Source: Platycnemis pennipes (Eukaryota; Arthropoda; Insecta; Odonata; Platycnemididae). From it: a stretch of 64,000 nucleotides of DNA. Of the stretch, positions 24,401-35,903 are shown one piece after another. The stretch is from NCBI GenBank assembly GCA_933228895.1, contig OW121856.1, positions 105,499,027-105,563,026 of the forward strand, written 5' to 3'. Within the stretch, counting starts at the first letter, position 1, and each line of letters opens with the position of its first letter. The notes beneath the pieces were generated by a model. The model was not told the origin of the DNA, ran no database searches, and saw nothing but the letters and a program-made list of their open reading frames with translations. Both the position numbers and the translations under genes were made by a program.

Positions 24401-25564
24401 AGCACCTTTATAACTTTTAGAAATAAGTCAGATTAAACCACGGAGATCCCTATTGCATTTATCGCACGTTTCAGACGTTTCGAGGCAAATTGAGAAGGCA
24501 TTGGTTCTATCAACAGATTCAGTCATGATGTAGTGGTATCCATAGACGAAAAAGAATTAAGGTATCCACAAACGAAAAACTTTAAGCAATTTTCCAAAAT
24601 TTAATAATCACACTACGCGTTTCAACTCACAAAAAATCATCATCAGGTGCAACATCTTCTTGCACCTGATGATAGTTCTGATGATAATTGGTTTCCGTTT
24701 CCATCCAGGATGGAATCATCACTGTGCCGCAGGAATGCAATAATGCCCGCTGCATTAACTGCATTCATCAAGATTCGCTGTTGTTCGCTGCATCATTCAG
24801 GGGGAGCCCGCAATCGTGTATCATTGATTTGCACGGCCTCAAACTGGCCAGGGGACTGACTCCTCAAAGTAAGGCTCCTGGTGATAGCGGACATCCTGCT
24901 GCCCTCTGCCAATATCGACTGCCATCGTCCTCGTTAAAAAGGGAGCCCTTCAAATTCCTCTCCTGAAATAGCCCTTGCAGCCACTTCCGCCATCTTTTTT
25001 TTGCGATTGCGTTCGTCGGGTTCTCAAATGGACTTCTTCTCGAGATTACCCACGGGTAAGGACCATACACAGAATTTCAACTACAGTCTTGATTCTACAG
25101 CTTATGTCCTAAAAACGACGAGTCAAATTGGTGCGCAGATTCACCATGAAAGTTTGGTATTACCACGCTGCATAGCGCTACGAATCACATTCAGGAGACT
25201 GGACAACCTTTTGAACTCGTAATTCAGAATTAACGACGAAACCAGTAAAAGTAAGCCTGGAGCTGTGATTCTGTGCTATATTCAGAATTTCAACTTTATT
25301 CTCAGCGCGTGAGGTTGAGAAGTAATACCACCTATACAAGCAGATTCTATTCACCAATTTATCTCGCTTTAGGAATTTTAGGGTATAAAGCAGTAGAAGC
25401 GAGACTGTAGTGTAGACAAATATCGCCGCAACGTATGTTTCCCAAAATGGTAGGGGAATTGTTCGCTGGAGTGGGAAGTCACATTCCCCTCTCCCGCCTC
25501 TACCCTGGTTGTAAACATCACGTGACTTATTTACGTTAGCAGCCTTTTGCCGTCGAGGTTGTTT
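24401..25564. other. no gene recognised; one perfect hairpin
   Basis: Contains a perfect 14-bp hairpin (ATCATCAGGTGCAA / TTGCACCTGATGAT, 24639-24673, 7-nt loop). Open frames up to 92 codons without recognisable domain. Confidence 0.4.
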
Positions 25565-25742
25565 ATGTCAGCGAATATGATATAAAATTGTTTGAAGAAG
25601 TGGTCAAAGGATTTCTTTAAGTTCGAACATGATTGTCCAATAATGCTACATAATGGGATGAGAAAGTGTTGAGAAACCTCTACCGTATGAAAGTGAGAGG
25701 AAGTTCTCCGAAAATGTTACCTATCCTCAACCTTACGATATG
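25565..25742 (+). repeat. segmental duplication, copy 1
   Basis: 178 bp that recur at 26435-26634 with only a couple of substitutions. Copy 1 lacks 22 bp present in copy 2. No coding potential recognised. Confidence 0.92.
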
Positions 25743-26434
25743 TTTCACTGTTTATCTCTCGACGTACGTAGTCTCGAAACTGTATGACTGTAGAAATCCT
25801 CTGGCCCGTGGGTGTCGAATCATTTTGCATGACTTACGCAGTAACAGCCGAATGACAGGGTTTTCTTTTGGTGCTAAAAGCATCCATAAAGGACATGCTT
25901 TGGTGCTTCGTGTACCGGTAGATGTTCGAGAGTTAATGTATCAGTAGCATTTTTAACAAACACGATAGTTCATTATATGAGCCACGATTTCTCGTCTCTA
26001 TGCTATTCAGCTCTTACTTTACGTTACCGGGATGTAGCGAGGCTGCTCAAAATTTATCAAGTGAGAAGACGTTAAGTAGCAAGAAGATGACATCGGATTT
26101 GGCATAAAAATTATGAATAAAATGCTACCTAAAGATAAAGCGATACAAGAATAATATTTTCTATTGAGAGGGGAAGTGGCGTGATACACGACACCAGCAA
26201 CATCTCTTGAGTAAAACTCAGCACTAGATATTTTGCTGTTCTCGGCATACAGTGGCAGTGGCTGCTAATCTACACTACATAGTTAAGAGTGTCCCTAATG
26301 ACATAGGCAAAGGAGAGAAAGCAGTACGAGACTAGCCATGAGAACGAAGCCGACCTCGGGCCTGATCCTATGAAGTAGAGATGGAAATATAGATTCATTT
26401 CGATGATTCGATTCATGCGACTTGGTTCATGCCA

Positions 26435-26634
26435 ATGTCAGCGAATATGATATACAATTGTTTGAAGAAGTGGTCAAAGGATTTCTTTACGTTCGAACAT
26501 GATTGTCCAATAATGCTACATAATGGGATGAGAAAGTGTTGAGAAACCTCTACCGTATGAAAGTGAATTTGCCTTTAATCAGTGTCGAGAGGAAGTTCTC
26601 CGAAAATGTTACCTATCCTCAACCTTACGATATG
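26435..26634 (+). repeat. segmental duplication, copy 2
   Basis: Second copy of 25565-25742, 200 bp. It includes 22 bp (ATTTGCCTTTAATCAGTGTC plus GA) absent from copy 1. Same orientation, 870 bp apart. Confidence 0.92.
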
Positions 26635-27110
26635 CATAGATGTTTAAAATGAACCATGTAAGAGGAGTCATTGGCACATGATATCGCTAATAATGGAAAG
26701 TAATACGAAAATGGAGAGCATGTCAGGATTTTTCTTGTCCTGCGCTTGAAATTGGGACTTTATTTATTTAACATGACATCCAAAAAACAGCCAACGAGAC
26801 CTTTACTTAAAAAACATTGTTAGTAATTGCATATAATATTGTACGCAATAGCATGCTGACTGCACTAGAGAAAAAGAAACTGATTAAACAAATATTAATT
26901 TTCAATTTTAATGATACATTGTTTCATCCGAAGGCGAAACTTGTTAACTGCCGAAATTTCTTCATTAGCCTGTGTGTTTGCTCGAGAAAACCATTTATTT
27001 TATTTTTTTTAGCCACAATTTTGGCTAGGTTAAGTGCTTGTAATTGATTCTTTGCGTTTAGTCAACTTATCTGCACAAATATGGCTTTAGTCATGTAGTA
27101 ACGCTGAATA

Positions 27111-28400
27111 CGAGGGTAGTCTTTTAAGTGTCGGGAATAGAACGTTCCTTATCACCTAGCAACTATAAATGGTGTTTATAAACAACTTTTTGAGTTGGTT
27201 AATGTCCATGCAAAGTTTCATTAAGATCAGCCTGATAGTTTTAAAACGGTGGCGTGTCAAAGTTCCCAAGTCGCTGTACGAGATGGAATTAACTCATGAA
27301 CAGTACCGCACGATAATTTTCTATAACTTTCGACGAAGCCTCACCCAGCAAGAATGCGTCGCAGAACTTTTTGTTGTTTTTGGCGAAGAAGCACCATCAA
27401 AGACAACCGTTTATCGCTGGTATGCAGAGTTCCAGCGAGGACGCTCTAGCCTCAGTGACGAACCGCGTGAAGGGCGACCAAAAACCGCCGTCACTCAAGA
27501 AAACGTGGTTACTGTACGTAACATGGTTCTGGAATATCGTTATGTTACATACCGTGAGATTTAGGCATCATTGGACATCTCAGGGACCTCAGTTCAAAAG
27601 ATCTTACACGAAGAGTAAGGTGTTAAAAAATTGGTTTCCCGCTGGATACCGCACCTCCTCACAGAAGAACAGAAAGCAGCTCGAGTCATATGGTGTCGAA
27701 ATACTCTGCAACGATTCAACTCAGGAGCATCAAAGCACGTCCACAACATTGTAAGGGGTGATGAATCATGGATCTATAGCTACGAGTCTGAAGCAAAACG
27801 CCAATCTTTAGTATGGGTCTTCCAAAGTTAACTCAAACCGACAAAAGTTGTTCGCTCTCGCAGCGTTGCCAAGAAAATGGTCGCATCGTTCGTAGCCAAA
27901 TCAGGGCATGTAGCGACGATTGCTCTTGAAAATCAAAGAACAGTAAATGCTCAATGGTATACGACCATTTGCTTGCCAGAAGTGATCGCCGAGCTTCGGA
28001 AAGATAACCCAAATCGACGCATTACGCTCCATCACGACAATGCAAGCTCACACACCGCTCGAGTCACAAAGTCGTTTTTGGAACAGCAAAACGTCGAAGT
28101 TCTTGATCATCCTCCATACAGCCCGGACTTAAGCCCCAATGATTTTTTCACATTCCACAGAATCAAGAATATGCTACGAGGAAAGCGCTTCCAGACGTCT
28201 GAAGAAGCGGTCGATGCCTACAAAACAGCCATTTTGACTACCCCTACTTCGGAATGGAATAAATGCTATAACGACTGGTTCCATCGAATGCAAAAGTGCA
28301 TTGACTATCGCGGAGAGTACTTTGAAAACCAATAATAAAAATTTCGTTATTGTACATCTTATAGTTTTCTTCATTCCCGACACTTAAAAGGCTACCCTCG
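27111..28400 (+). mobile_element. mariner transposon, full length, 1290 bp
   Basis: Ends are 28-bp inverted repeats differing at one position (outermost bases CGAGGGTAGTCTTTTAAGTG at the left, CGAGGGTAGCCTTTTAAGTG on the right complement). The element is flanked by TA on both sides (27109-27110 and 28401-28402), the Tc1/mariner target duplication. It contains a transposase gene of the DD34D class disrupted by stop codons. It sits inside the large svp intron. Confidence 0.95.
27283..28335 (+). pseudogene. mariner transposase, DD34D, broken by three nonsense codons
   Basis: A 351-codon frame starting MELTHEQYRTIIFYNFRR. It has the N-terminal helix-turn-helix region (QECVAEL...TVYRWYAEFQRG), the mariner WVPHEL-like motif SRWIPHLL, and the catalytic aspartates in RGDESWIY (about residue 160), LHHDNASSH (about 252) and YSPDLSPNDF (about 287). 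Thirty-four residues separate the second and third aspartates. In-frame stops fall at 27562-27564 (TAG), 27616-27618 (TAA) and 27829-27831 (TAA). There is no frameshift across the whole gene, so the copy is young, decayed only by point mutations, and cannot make full-length enzyme. Confidence 0.93.
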
Positions 28401-28921
28401 TAGTCTAGAATGAACGCTAATAAAGCGCGGAGAATTTTCTGCTTGCACGTATGAACTAAATAACTATTAGTAAAATTAACTTGATAACACGTAAATAATA
28501 TTAAAACGTAAAATTAAAAGATTAATAGAATATGTTTTTCCCGGTTTTTTTAACTCCCATGCTCAATATTGCGATCCTTTTGGAGTAAATCCTCTAATCA
28601 AGGAATACATTTGGTGGTACGAATTAGTGCCACTGCAAGATTTCCAAAGCATAACTGGTATAAGCAGTTTAGTTCAAATTTGGGCTGTTTACCATCAATC
28701 TCGATCACCCTTGAATCCCGTGATTCTAACCAATACGAGCTTGATTCAAGTTGCTCTCCGCCGTTCTCGTTTACCTATAACGAATCAAAAGATGTTTCCA
28801 ATCAAATCAATCATATGGCTCTTCATGAACCACTTGATCGAACAATACGATTCATTTCACCTGGTTCATGGCAATGAATCGTTCACATGGAACGATTCAC
28901 TCATGAACGACACATTTCTAG

Positions 28922-29688
28922 CGTGAATTCGAATTCGGGAATTCGACGCCAGCAATACGTAATAAACACGTCAATATTCGTTTACTTTTGAGGTCAGCCA
29001 CGAAGTCGGATCATATTCATTCATAAACTCGAACTTCCAGTTTCGGACGCTGAATTTCGGGAGGCAAGCGCTGCTATCGCGCAGGAGAGCATCGGCAGAC
29101 TACGTGTTGGTGAATCGTGGCGAGAACACATTTAAATTCAGCTAATAATTTATTCTTTTCATGTCTCAGTTTCCTTGGTTCTGAAACAGATAGAATCATT
29201 TTAAACCCCTTAACATATTTCTGAAAGCATGTCGTCTAATGTTTTTGTAAATAAGTTGCACTTCGAATAATAATTAGTAAAGTCAGCGGGATATTCGTTT
29301 TGTAATAGGAGTACACTTGATATGTCATTTTATTTTGATTAACTTTTATTGTGAGCGTGTAAGTAATATACACAAAATACTCCAAACATAAATGAGGGTC
29401 AGAAGTTATTTTTCGTCAGAGGGCTATAGTGATGACCTCTAATATGTATATGCTATATGTAATCACAGTGGTTGCAACTTTAAACACAACCATTACAAAA
29501 GAAAATATTAGACGGCAACTGGTCAGCTCCAATAAAGGAGAGAGTTCAGGGACGTTGCCAAAGGTATCTAATCAGAGGCTGATCTACTCGATTTAAATTG
29601 CAAAGCACATGATCGCATACTTTGTCATCACCATGTCCATGATCTATTTCACTTATAACCTACTCTTACTTACGGACTTAAGGACTTA
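28922..29688. other. no gene recognised
   Basis: AT-rich intronic sequence without long open frames or identifiable repeats. Confidence 0.4.
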
Positions 29689-30376
29689 CACCTCATTTGG
29701 AATATGCTGCCAGTGTATGGGATCCCTACGAAATCGGTCTAAATAATGAACTTGAACGTGTGCAGCGAAGATCGGCAAGATTTGTAAAGGGACGGTACGA
29801 TAACCTTATTCGCGTAACCAGTCTATTAAATGAATTAAATTGGGAATCATTGTCAGATCGCAGGTTGAAATTTAGACTTAATCTCTTAAACAAATTCCAA
29901 GACCATATTTTCAGTGATGATGTTAAAAATATTTTGCGAACTCCAACTTACTATTATAGACTGGACCATAATTACAAAATTAAGAGAAATTGATAGCCGA
30001 ACGGACAGATTCAAAATGCCCTTTTTTCCTTGTACAATTAGGGATATGAATAACGGTAAATATATCCAATACGAGTGTAGCAATGGATAATATTGGTAGC
30101 TGCATGTTGGTATAAGGACTTGAAGCCAACCCAACTAACATTTCGTATGAAATCGATGGTTGGCGAGTTCACTGACTCGTCAACCATCGATACTACCCAA
30201 CTAACAGCATGTTTTTGCATGTTTGCTTCGCTATTTTTGTCTTTTTTTAAAGAGTGAAGTTTAGAAGAGTGTATGAATACTAATCCTTTTCATGCATGAT
30301 ATGTAGTGCATGTTAGGTGAGAATTCACCCCCTGCCACACACCTTTATGGTGGCTTTCAGGGTATTATGTAGATGA
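29689..30376 (+). mobile_element. L2/CR1-type LINE family A 3' end with a palindromic insertion
   Basis: Reads HLEYAASVWDPYEIGLNNEL, ERVQRRSARFVKGRYDNLIR and RLKFRLNLLNKFQDHIFSDD, then a one-base frameshift near 29985. The 3' untranslated region is interrupted at 30141-30194 by a palindrome flanked by a 12-bp repeat. It ends with the hairpin and TGTAGATG at 30376. Confidence 0.86.
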
Positions 30377-30970
30377 ATCTCAACTCAGCGGGTTTTCAGC
30401 GGGCGCAGTTAGGTTTCCGGGTTGTCCTCGTCGATTCATCTTCGAGGCGACAGTTTCGCCGGCTTACAGCAGGCGTCTTCAGGTTTGAAGTGTCGGATGC
30501 AAGTTTTTGCCCGTCTTGTATACGCCTAGGTTTTGTCCAGGTGCGTCCTGATTGGTCGGTTAGTGGAAGAGTCTCTTCCAGGCGTTGGAGAGTGAATAGA
30601 TGTCCTCCCTGTTGAAATTTGATGTTTTGGCTTTTCCGATAGCCTCTCGTATGAGTCGGGGATAGTAATTTTCTCTCTCTAGCGATGAGTTTAGCATTCT
30701 CGAAGTCTGAATTGTGCGTTCTTTTTCAGAGGACTTCACACGATGTATCCGCGGTGCCGACTCGATTCCGCGATATATACGACGGGTCGACGAATCGAAT
30801 GGCTCCACTCGGTTGCCGCCTATATCCGACTTTCGAAAGCTCTCCGCCTGACAATTTAATTGCAAATTGATAATTAAGAAAGCATCTCGGCTGACGAGGG
30901 AAGTCTCATTCCGGAAGTAACGGCATATCGTTCCGCGCTTCAGGAACGGGCTAACACTTATTAGGGCCAA
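30377..30970 (-). mobile_element. Penelope-like retroelement, C-terminal (GIY-YIG region) fragment
   Basis: A minus-strand frame (30970-30560) ends MLNSSLERENYYPRLIREAI, GKAKTSNFNREDIYSLSNAW, KRLFH. This fits the REA(I)...NFNRE(D)GY.LS..W stretch near the C-terminus of GIY-YIG-containing Penelope-like proteins. Downstream the minus strand reads CTGAAGACGCCTGCTGTAAG and CCGGCGAAAC, as in 3' ends of such elements. The N-terminal two thirds of the frame are not recognised. Confidence 0.55.
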
Positions 30971-31821
30971 ATGACTTCGGAAACGGTAAACAGTGCACGC
31001 ACTGTTCCAAGACGATCATAAAACATTTATAGAAAGAGGAATGGCACGGATTTGAAATGTTTTTTCCAACGGGTACATGACCTCATTGTCATAGCTATAA
31101 ATGTGGGGAAACGCAAACATGTCATCAATATCGAATTTTTTATACTTTGCCAATCTATAAAGCCAGTTTTTCGAGACTACAGACAAGAGATTTGCCAACT
31201 AGAGGTGAATTTTGGAATTTCTGAGCCGAGGATACTGAGTTGATGGCTGCTATGCGCACACAGAGGGAGTCCTTTGGTGGTTGTCACATTCACTTGCATT
31301 TTTGGATATTACCTTCATTTTTACATCATTAATATCTTTTTTAATTAGTTATACCTTATTTTAAATGACATTGGACGAAGGCAAGATTACCATCAATAGT
31401 GTTTCTCGGGTTCAGTTGAGTGTGACGCTCGGTTAGTGATCTAGCTTTCGCGGCTATTACAGGTCGCATCTTCAGTACAATGACGTCCTGAAGATCGATC
31501 ATTGTTAGACAGACAGACATTGTTGTGAGGAAGACAGCTCATTCTCCTGAAGATTAGCTACGATTCGAAAGAATAGTTAAAGAGAGTTTCAGTTAATTCA
31601 TCAAATAGGTGGATAGGTGCTCTATCGATGTAATCATTAAAAGTTACGGAGAACAGATATTCACCACCATAATCCTCTACCGGAGCATAGGGCGATCTCC
31701 GACAGTTGTCATGCCTTACGCAGTCACAGCGGGAAGAAAATTAGGTTTGAAGGCGCTCCTACAGCTGAGAATGCAGTAAACCATTTACCCCAATCTTAGG
31801 ACAAACACATGCCTGAAATGA
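30971..31821. other. no gene recognised
   Basis: Intronic sequence without identifiable repeats; open frames are short. Confidence 0.4.
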
Positions 31822-32359
31822 AATGGGGGCGTTTACTCGGAACCGAAATCGCAATTTTGTACACGAAATTGTTAGATGGAAGCGAAAAAAGAAATTTAGT
31901 GAAAAAATGTATCTTCTAACCACGACGATTCACTCATAAATCAAAAATTAAAATAAGCAAAAGGTGACGCCCACCGAAAAAGCTGCTGTGATAACATTGG
32001 TGTCATTTTCCTCCCGTCCTTGACTGCTCTTATGGGAAGGGGAGGGAATGGAGGGGGATTCTCGGAAGGTCTGCTCGTACAGATGCTGGCATAACTGCTC
32101 CGATTGGCAGAGCCAGCTGTGTCTCCCCCTTTGCGGTAAGGCGAAGTAGCTTCGCGGGCTCAGTTGTGATTGGAAGAAGTCGATATACGTCAGAGGTTGC
32201 ACCACACCCACTTTTCCGAAAGGGTTAAAAACATCAGTTTTTCAACGCCTATAACTCAAGAAATATCTGACGGATCAAAAAACGGAAAAATACCTGTCTT
32301 TTTATTTTACAAACTCTATCATATTCGGCAATAAAAAAGGTATGATAAACGACCCCATT
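31822..32359 (+). mobile_element. 535-bp MITE family, full length
   Basis: AATGGGGGCGTTTACTCGGA at the left, GATAAACGACCCCATT at the right. The CRE octamer of other copies is mutated here (TTGGTGTCA). A conserved antisense frame of 87 codons is a by-product of copy similarity. Confidence 0.88.
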
Positions 32360-32394
32360 CACCTTTGAGTCGACACGCAGCTTCCTAGACCGCA

Positions 32395-32517
32395 CCCTTG
32401 TTTAGTAGTCTAGTACCATGTAGTAGCTTAGTTGCAGGTCAATAGTGCATGTTTGTGATCTTCACCCTCTGCCACACACCCTCGCGGTGGCTTGCAGGGT
32501 ATTGCCTAGATGTAGAT
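32395..32517 (+). mobile_element. LINE 3' end (family B-like tail)
   Basis: About 120 bp: TAGTTGCAGGTCAATAGTGC, then the hairpin CCTCTGCCACACACCCTCGC and GGTGGCTTGCAGGG, then CTAGATGTAGATG. It butts directly against an oppositely oriented LINE. Confidence 0.78.
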
Positions 32518-32519
32518 GC

Positions 32520-34250
32520 ATAAGGTTAATCCCTAAGTCCGATCCGCTAACTGAGTGAAATGGGTCTGTAGTTACTAGGTTCTTCCCTATCACCACTTTT
32601 AAAAATAGGCGTGATGTTCCTAACTTTCCAATCCTTGGGTACTGTGTGGTTCTTAAGTGTTTTATTGAATATTATTTCTAGATAGGGAGCTATTTCAGAA
32701 GCTAATGTTTTATATGCTCTGGAAGGAATTTGATCGGGACCTGGTGATTTGTTTTTACTAATGTTTTTTAACTGCTGCTATATTCCACACATGAAATTTC
32801 TATTTCGGGCATTAGCTCACTGAATGTGTTCGGCGGTGGTTCCACTGCGTTTTGTGACGATAAGTTGAATACGCTTTGGAAGAAGGTGTTTGAAGTATTG
32901 CCTTTTTCTACACTACTGGTAACTCTAATTCCTTTGTCGTTTTTAAGTGTGTGCACTGTGGACCTATTTCCCTGAGGCTCTCTCACATATGACCAAAACG
33001 CTTTAGGATTGCTATCTAAATATTCTACTAATATATTGTTCTTGAAACGTGATAACGCTTGCCGACATGATTTCCCTGCTAATGCTCTCGATTTTTTATA
33101 GTTTTGAACTAACTCATTTTTTTTCTCTACCGATAGACCTCGTCCTGCATTTTTCATCCTAGTGTGACATACCCTTTGTCGCTTTAGTGATTTCCTAACC
33201 TCCGCGTTACACCACCTTGGCTCTGTATTATCACTAATGAATTTACTTGGAATGCATTTATTATATGCTTTACGGGTGACCTCAAGAAATCTCTACACGA
33301 ATCATCTGTAGTTAATCCTTTGCTTTGTTCGCTAAATACATTAAACGATTCCCTTAATTTCTCTTTCATACCGTCGTAATTTGCCTTGCCAAATACGTTT
33401 ACCCTCCTCCTTGGTTTATAATGTCTTTCAACACCTACGATAAATTTCGCATGCACTATTTTATGATCACTAATTCCTGTGTCTGTAACTGTATTTAGAA
33501 CTCTCTCGGGTATATTTGTTGCTAATAAGTCTAGAATGTTGTTTCCCCTAGTCGGTTCTTTTACTAGCTGTTGTAAGGAATGTGACGTAAAGGTGTTCAA
33601 AAGCGATTCGCACAGTTCCTTATCCTTACCTCCTGTTATAAAACTACACGTATTCCAGTCAATCGAAGGGAGATTGAATTCTCCGCCTACTATTATTCCT
33701 CTATCATTGTGCCGAGAAAGTAATGTACCTATCTCTGACTCTAGTTCCATTACAGAATTGACGTCTGCATTCGGCGGCCTGTAATATGCACCTACATATA
33801 TAAGTTCTCTTCTACTGACATACGGGACCTTCACAGCTATGAATACTCCTCCTCCGTTTCTGCTTACTCTATCCTTTCTGTATACGGTAAAACACTTCAT
33901 GATCTGATATGTCCTTCGAAAGCCAGCTTTCTGTACCTACAATTATATCTGAATCGGTACTCTTTATGAGGTGGTGAAATTCAGCTACTTTATTTCTTAA
34001 ACTACGACAATTCACCACTATCACTGAAATTATTTCTCCCAGTCTGTTTCTCTCTTGGTGCTTTTTTCCAACTAAAATTTTCCTCGATAATTTTTAAAGG
34101 ACCCACTATTTGATCTACCCATTACCTTTGATGGTTTAGCATGTTCGTCCTTTTTATGTGTTTTTCTCTGACCTTCTAAAAATACTCTGCATGTTCTGCC
34201 AATTTCTTCTAAGATTGCTTCCCCGTGGATTTACCTGCACTCTAGGCTAC
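32520..34250 (-). mobile_element. L2/CR1-type LINE, endonuclease domain to start of polymerase
   Basis: Minus strand. It reads SVIVVNCRSLRNKVAEFHHL and IIVGTESWLSKDISD (start of an AP-type endonuclease), a frameshift near 33885, then DRVSRNGGGVFIAVKVPYVS, YVGAYYRPPNADVN, GGEFNLPSIDWN, NILDLLATNIPERVLNTV and TDTGISDHKIVHAKF (endonuclease motifs, catalytic SDH). After a further frame break near 33180 come FKNNILVEYLDSNPKAFWSY and TPIFK-type polymerase start. No 3' half: it stops at 32520. Confidence 0.85.
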
Positions 34251-34840
34251 CACCTGAGCTAACCCCTACGTGTATGCTCCAGTATCCTACGCGATACCCT
34301 AGACGATGCCTCGTCCGTGTAGCACTATACCCCTTGTATTTCCAAGCACAGTTTTGTGATTTCACGCATATCTTTCAGGAGACGGATACTTCCATCACGG
34401 GTAAAGCAAGGGAGTCACGGGAAAAGCGACGCGTCGCAAATTTGCAAACTTATTTGCAGCTGAATCATTAACTAATATCTTTACAATATATTCCACTTTT
34501 TCCAGCATAAGAATCTCCGTGTCAATCGGTGTCAATCGTTTATATAATCCAACATTTATGCGAAATTTGTAAGGAAAAATGATTCCTCTTAAAGAACTCC
34601 TCCAGCAAACATCAGAATCAATAAAAGATTGAAGCATACATTTTCTGATAGTAAAATGTCCATATTATTATAGAGCTGAGTCATTTTACCAATATTTACT
34701 ACGAAACTGACCAAAAACTTGTTAAAAATGTGTATTTTTCGAAAAAAATATAAGTTCGTGGTTTAGCAAAAAAAACAGCTCTACTTTGAAGTAATTTACT
34801 AACCATAACAAACTTTTTTTATGCATAAGTATGTAAGTAA
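34251..34840. other. no gene recognised
   Basis: AT-rich; no repeat or open frame of note. Confidence 0.4.
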
Positions 34841-34841
34841 G

Positions 34842-35364
34842 CCGAACTAGACAGTGTGCAGCGTAGAGCAGCTAGGTTCGTTAAAAGGTGTTACGATAGG
34901 TTGAGTAGTGTTTAGGAATCAATACAAGAATTAGGGTGGCAATCATTATCACAGCGTAGGTTAAAGTACAGATTAAATCTATTAGAGAATTTTCAATCGG
35001 ATAGCTTTACTGAAGATATTAGGCACATATTAAAAAAACAGCGTATTATGCTGTATTCGACCAGATAAATAAGATCAGAGAGATAGATTGTCGTACCGAT
35101 AGATTCAAAATGGCATTTTTCCCCCGCACTATAAGAGAACAGAATAGGCAGCATAGCAAAGGGATAGGTAGGGGAAACATTTTAGAGTATTCTGTAGTGT
35201 ATGATGCATGTATTAAACCCTTAAATACTATAGATACTAACAATCTAGTTGCATGAGACATTATAGTCGCTTGTTTGCATGCTAGTAGCGCATGCTTGGT
35301 GATATTCACCCCCTGCCACACACCCTCGCGGTGGCTTGCAGGGTATCGTGTAGATGTAGATGTA
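34842..35364 (+). mobile_element. L2/CR1-type LINE family B 3' end
   Basis: Begins ELDSVQRRAARFVKRCYDRL, with a stop (TAG at about 34913) and frame breaks, then RTDRFKMAFFPRTIREQNRQ. It ends with hairpin and TGTAGATGTAGATG (35308-35364). Confidence 0.83.
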
Positions 35365-35900
35365 AGTGCGAAGTAAGGTTCCCCGGACATTTTGCTACAA
35401 GAGCTGCATATTAAAACTGAGTCTCAAGAAAGTCGAAAAAATTCCTTTTTTTGCACTATTCACGGACCACTGTGCTACGAGTCACGAAAGGAAGGTCCGA
35501 GGAGGTCGGGGAAGCACGGGGAGGCCCCGCAGCGCCGTTTGGGAAGCAGTCGGTGATCGTCCGAACCAAAGGAAGGGCACCGAGGAGGCGGTCAACTCCT
35601 CATCGCTCTGGCCACAGCAATTATCGCGGTCAGCATTGTTCCGCCCACGCACGCAGCCCGGGTGGGCATCGAACGGAACGAGACGATCCACTCGTGGCCC
35701 GAAATGTGAGAGGCTTCCTTTCGATGGCCGAAATCTCGCCTCGCTGAGGACCGGCAACATTTTATAAGAAGCCGAGGTGCCAAATTCCTTGACCCAGAGG
35801 GTTTCTCAAGGATGCAAACACCGTGTAGAAGATGAGTTGCGAGGCCGTTTTCAGTGACTCATACCCTCGATCGATATTTATAAGGGCGGAATCGATTCTT
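35365..35900. other. GC-rich stretch, no recognised gene
   Basis: 35480-35760 is CpG-rich and has overlapping open frames on both strands (133 codons plus, 92 codons minus) without known domains. Composition is its only distinguishing mark. Confidence 0.35.
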
Positions 35901-35903
35901 AAG

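Larger units (their letters stand above)
26376..28921. mobile_element. possible larger element with TAGARATG ends enclosing the mariner
   Basis: The left side starts TAGAGATGGAAATATAGATT and the complement of the right side starts TAGAAATGTGTCGTTCATGA. Both are rich in GATTCAT repeats, and GGTTCATG occurs near both ends, as in some hAT-type elements. The flanking 8-mers (CTATGAAG, GCGTGAAT) do not match well, so this is tentative. Confidence 0.3.

Noticed and set aside
27371..27754. Second open frame overlapping the mariner transposase
   Set aside because: It is an out-of-frame shadow; the catalytic motifs all lie in the frame starting at 27283.
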